64,000 nt of DNA from Psychroserpens sp. Hel_I_66 (lineage in GTDB: Bacteria; Bacteroidota; Bacteroidia; Flavobacteriales; Flavobacteriaceae): the NCBI RefSeq assembly GCF_000799465.1, contig NZ_JUGU01000001.1, forward strand, positions 2,108,001-2,172,000. The letters run 5' to 3'. The position numbers and the translations under genes are program-made. This document shows, in pieces, positions 63,756 through 64,000 of the stretch; position 1 is the first letter of the stretch, and each line of letters opens with the position of its first letter. The notes beneath the pieces were generated by a model. That model was not told the origin of the DNA, did not search any database, and saw only the letters and a list, made by a program, of their open reading frames with translations.

Positions 63756-64000
63756 TTATTTCCAGTTAAACGTAATATCTTTTTCGATATCTGGATGTAA
63801 ACTGTAATGCACAGGGCAGGTATTTGCGGTTCGCTCTAAAATTGTCCTTGTTTTTGCATCGCTTTCAAAAGGGAAGTTTAGAACTACCTTAATTTTAGAA
63901 ATCCGTCGAGGATCACTCGCCATTGTCTTAGTGACTTCTGCGGTTGTCCCAGTCATATCAACACCCATATCCTGCGCTTTGATACCCATAACGGTAATCA
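63756..64000 (-). CDS. OsmC-family peroxiredoxin-like protein, C-terminal part (cut by window edge)
   Basis: The frame ends at TAA 63758-63756 and continues in frame to the right edge. The visible end has MGIKAQDMGVDMTGTTAEVTKTMASDPRRISKI and NTCPVHYSLHPDIEK; the Cys in TCPVHYSLHP is the second active-site Cys of OsmC/Ohr-like thiol peroxidases. The N-terminal half with the first Cys lies outside. The preceding codons (ITV before MGIK) show that the true start is upstream of the window edge, so the ATG at 63989 is internal. Confidence 0.82.
   Translation of the reverse strand, partial: ITVMGIKAQDMGVDMTGTTAEVTKTMASDPRRISKIKVVLNFPFESDAKTRTILERTANTCPVHYSLHPDIEKDITFNWK

Overview
The window is an AT-rich chromosomal segment of a marine-type member of the Flavobacteriaceae (Bacteroidota). 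Evidence: two secreted proteins with type IX secretion C-terminal sorting domains (37065-39668 and 52124-53728); promoters of the Bacteroidota type (TTG - spacer - TAnnTTTG) upstream of several genes; frequent TTG start codons with little Shine-Dalgarno signal; a long (1119 aa) SecA without the C-terminal zinc motif; and flavobacterial families such as DUF2911, DUF2795, DUF3820, YwqK/MORN repeats and fasciclin lipoproteins. No rRNA, tRNA, CRISPR array, transposase or phage gene was seen. Layout. (1) 1-21964, all on the minus strand: a large extracellular/capsular polysaccharide locus, cut by the left edge. It is read right to left from a promoter at 21987-22015: outer-membrane export lipoprotein (Wza type), Wzc-type co-polymerase/tyrosine kinase, initiating sugar transferase, UDP-HexNAc dehydrogenase and C4-epimerase (a UDP-GalNAcA-type precursor route), an ABC exporter pair (Wzm/Wzt with a C-terminal cargo domain), then nine glycosyltransferases (the last cut by the window edge), two methyltransferases, a sulfotransferase-like protein and an asparagine-synthetase-like ligase. 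(2) 22069-30631, plus strand: ABC-F protein, O-methyltransferase-like protein, LolD/MacB-type ATPase, two small membrane proteins, cobalamin adenosyltransferase, DUF2795 protein and secA. (3) 30632-32165: two small membrane proteins set between degenerate intergenic repeats; a second such mini-array is at 60961-62050. (4) 32165-44896: membrane and surface functions (outer-membrane barrel, MFS transporter, two class C serine hydrolases, LRR protein, M23 peptidase) and an ECF sigma factor operon with a putative anti-sigma factor and an unusual repeat-bearing secreted protein. (5) 45073-51131: DUF2911, MeaB GTPase, dolichol-P-mannose-synthase-like glycosyltransferase, PAP2 phosphatase, MATE transporter, ATP-grasp protein. 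(6) 51176-60880: FabK/nitronate monooxygenase-like enzyme, subtilase, mnmA, YwqK protein, fasciclin lipoprotein, yidC, pyrG. (7) 61092-64000: unknown small genes, DUF3820, DUF922-like and a cut OsmC-family gene. How they fit: the first third builds and exports one surface glycan, with both methylation enzymes and a cargo-reading Wzt that suggest a capped chain end. The adenosyltransferase and MeaB both serve adenosylcobalamin-dependent methylmalonyl-CoA mutase, which is not in the window. SecA and YidC are general envelope biogenesis factors. The most unusual structures are the two parallel gene-repeat-gene arrays whose spacers fold like recombination sites, the covarying palindromic repeats, and the secreted protein with MEAWGE and EMPELP repeats. 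All functional statements rest on motif reading by eye; no database search was run.
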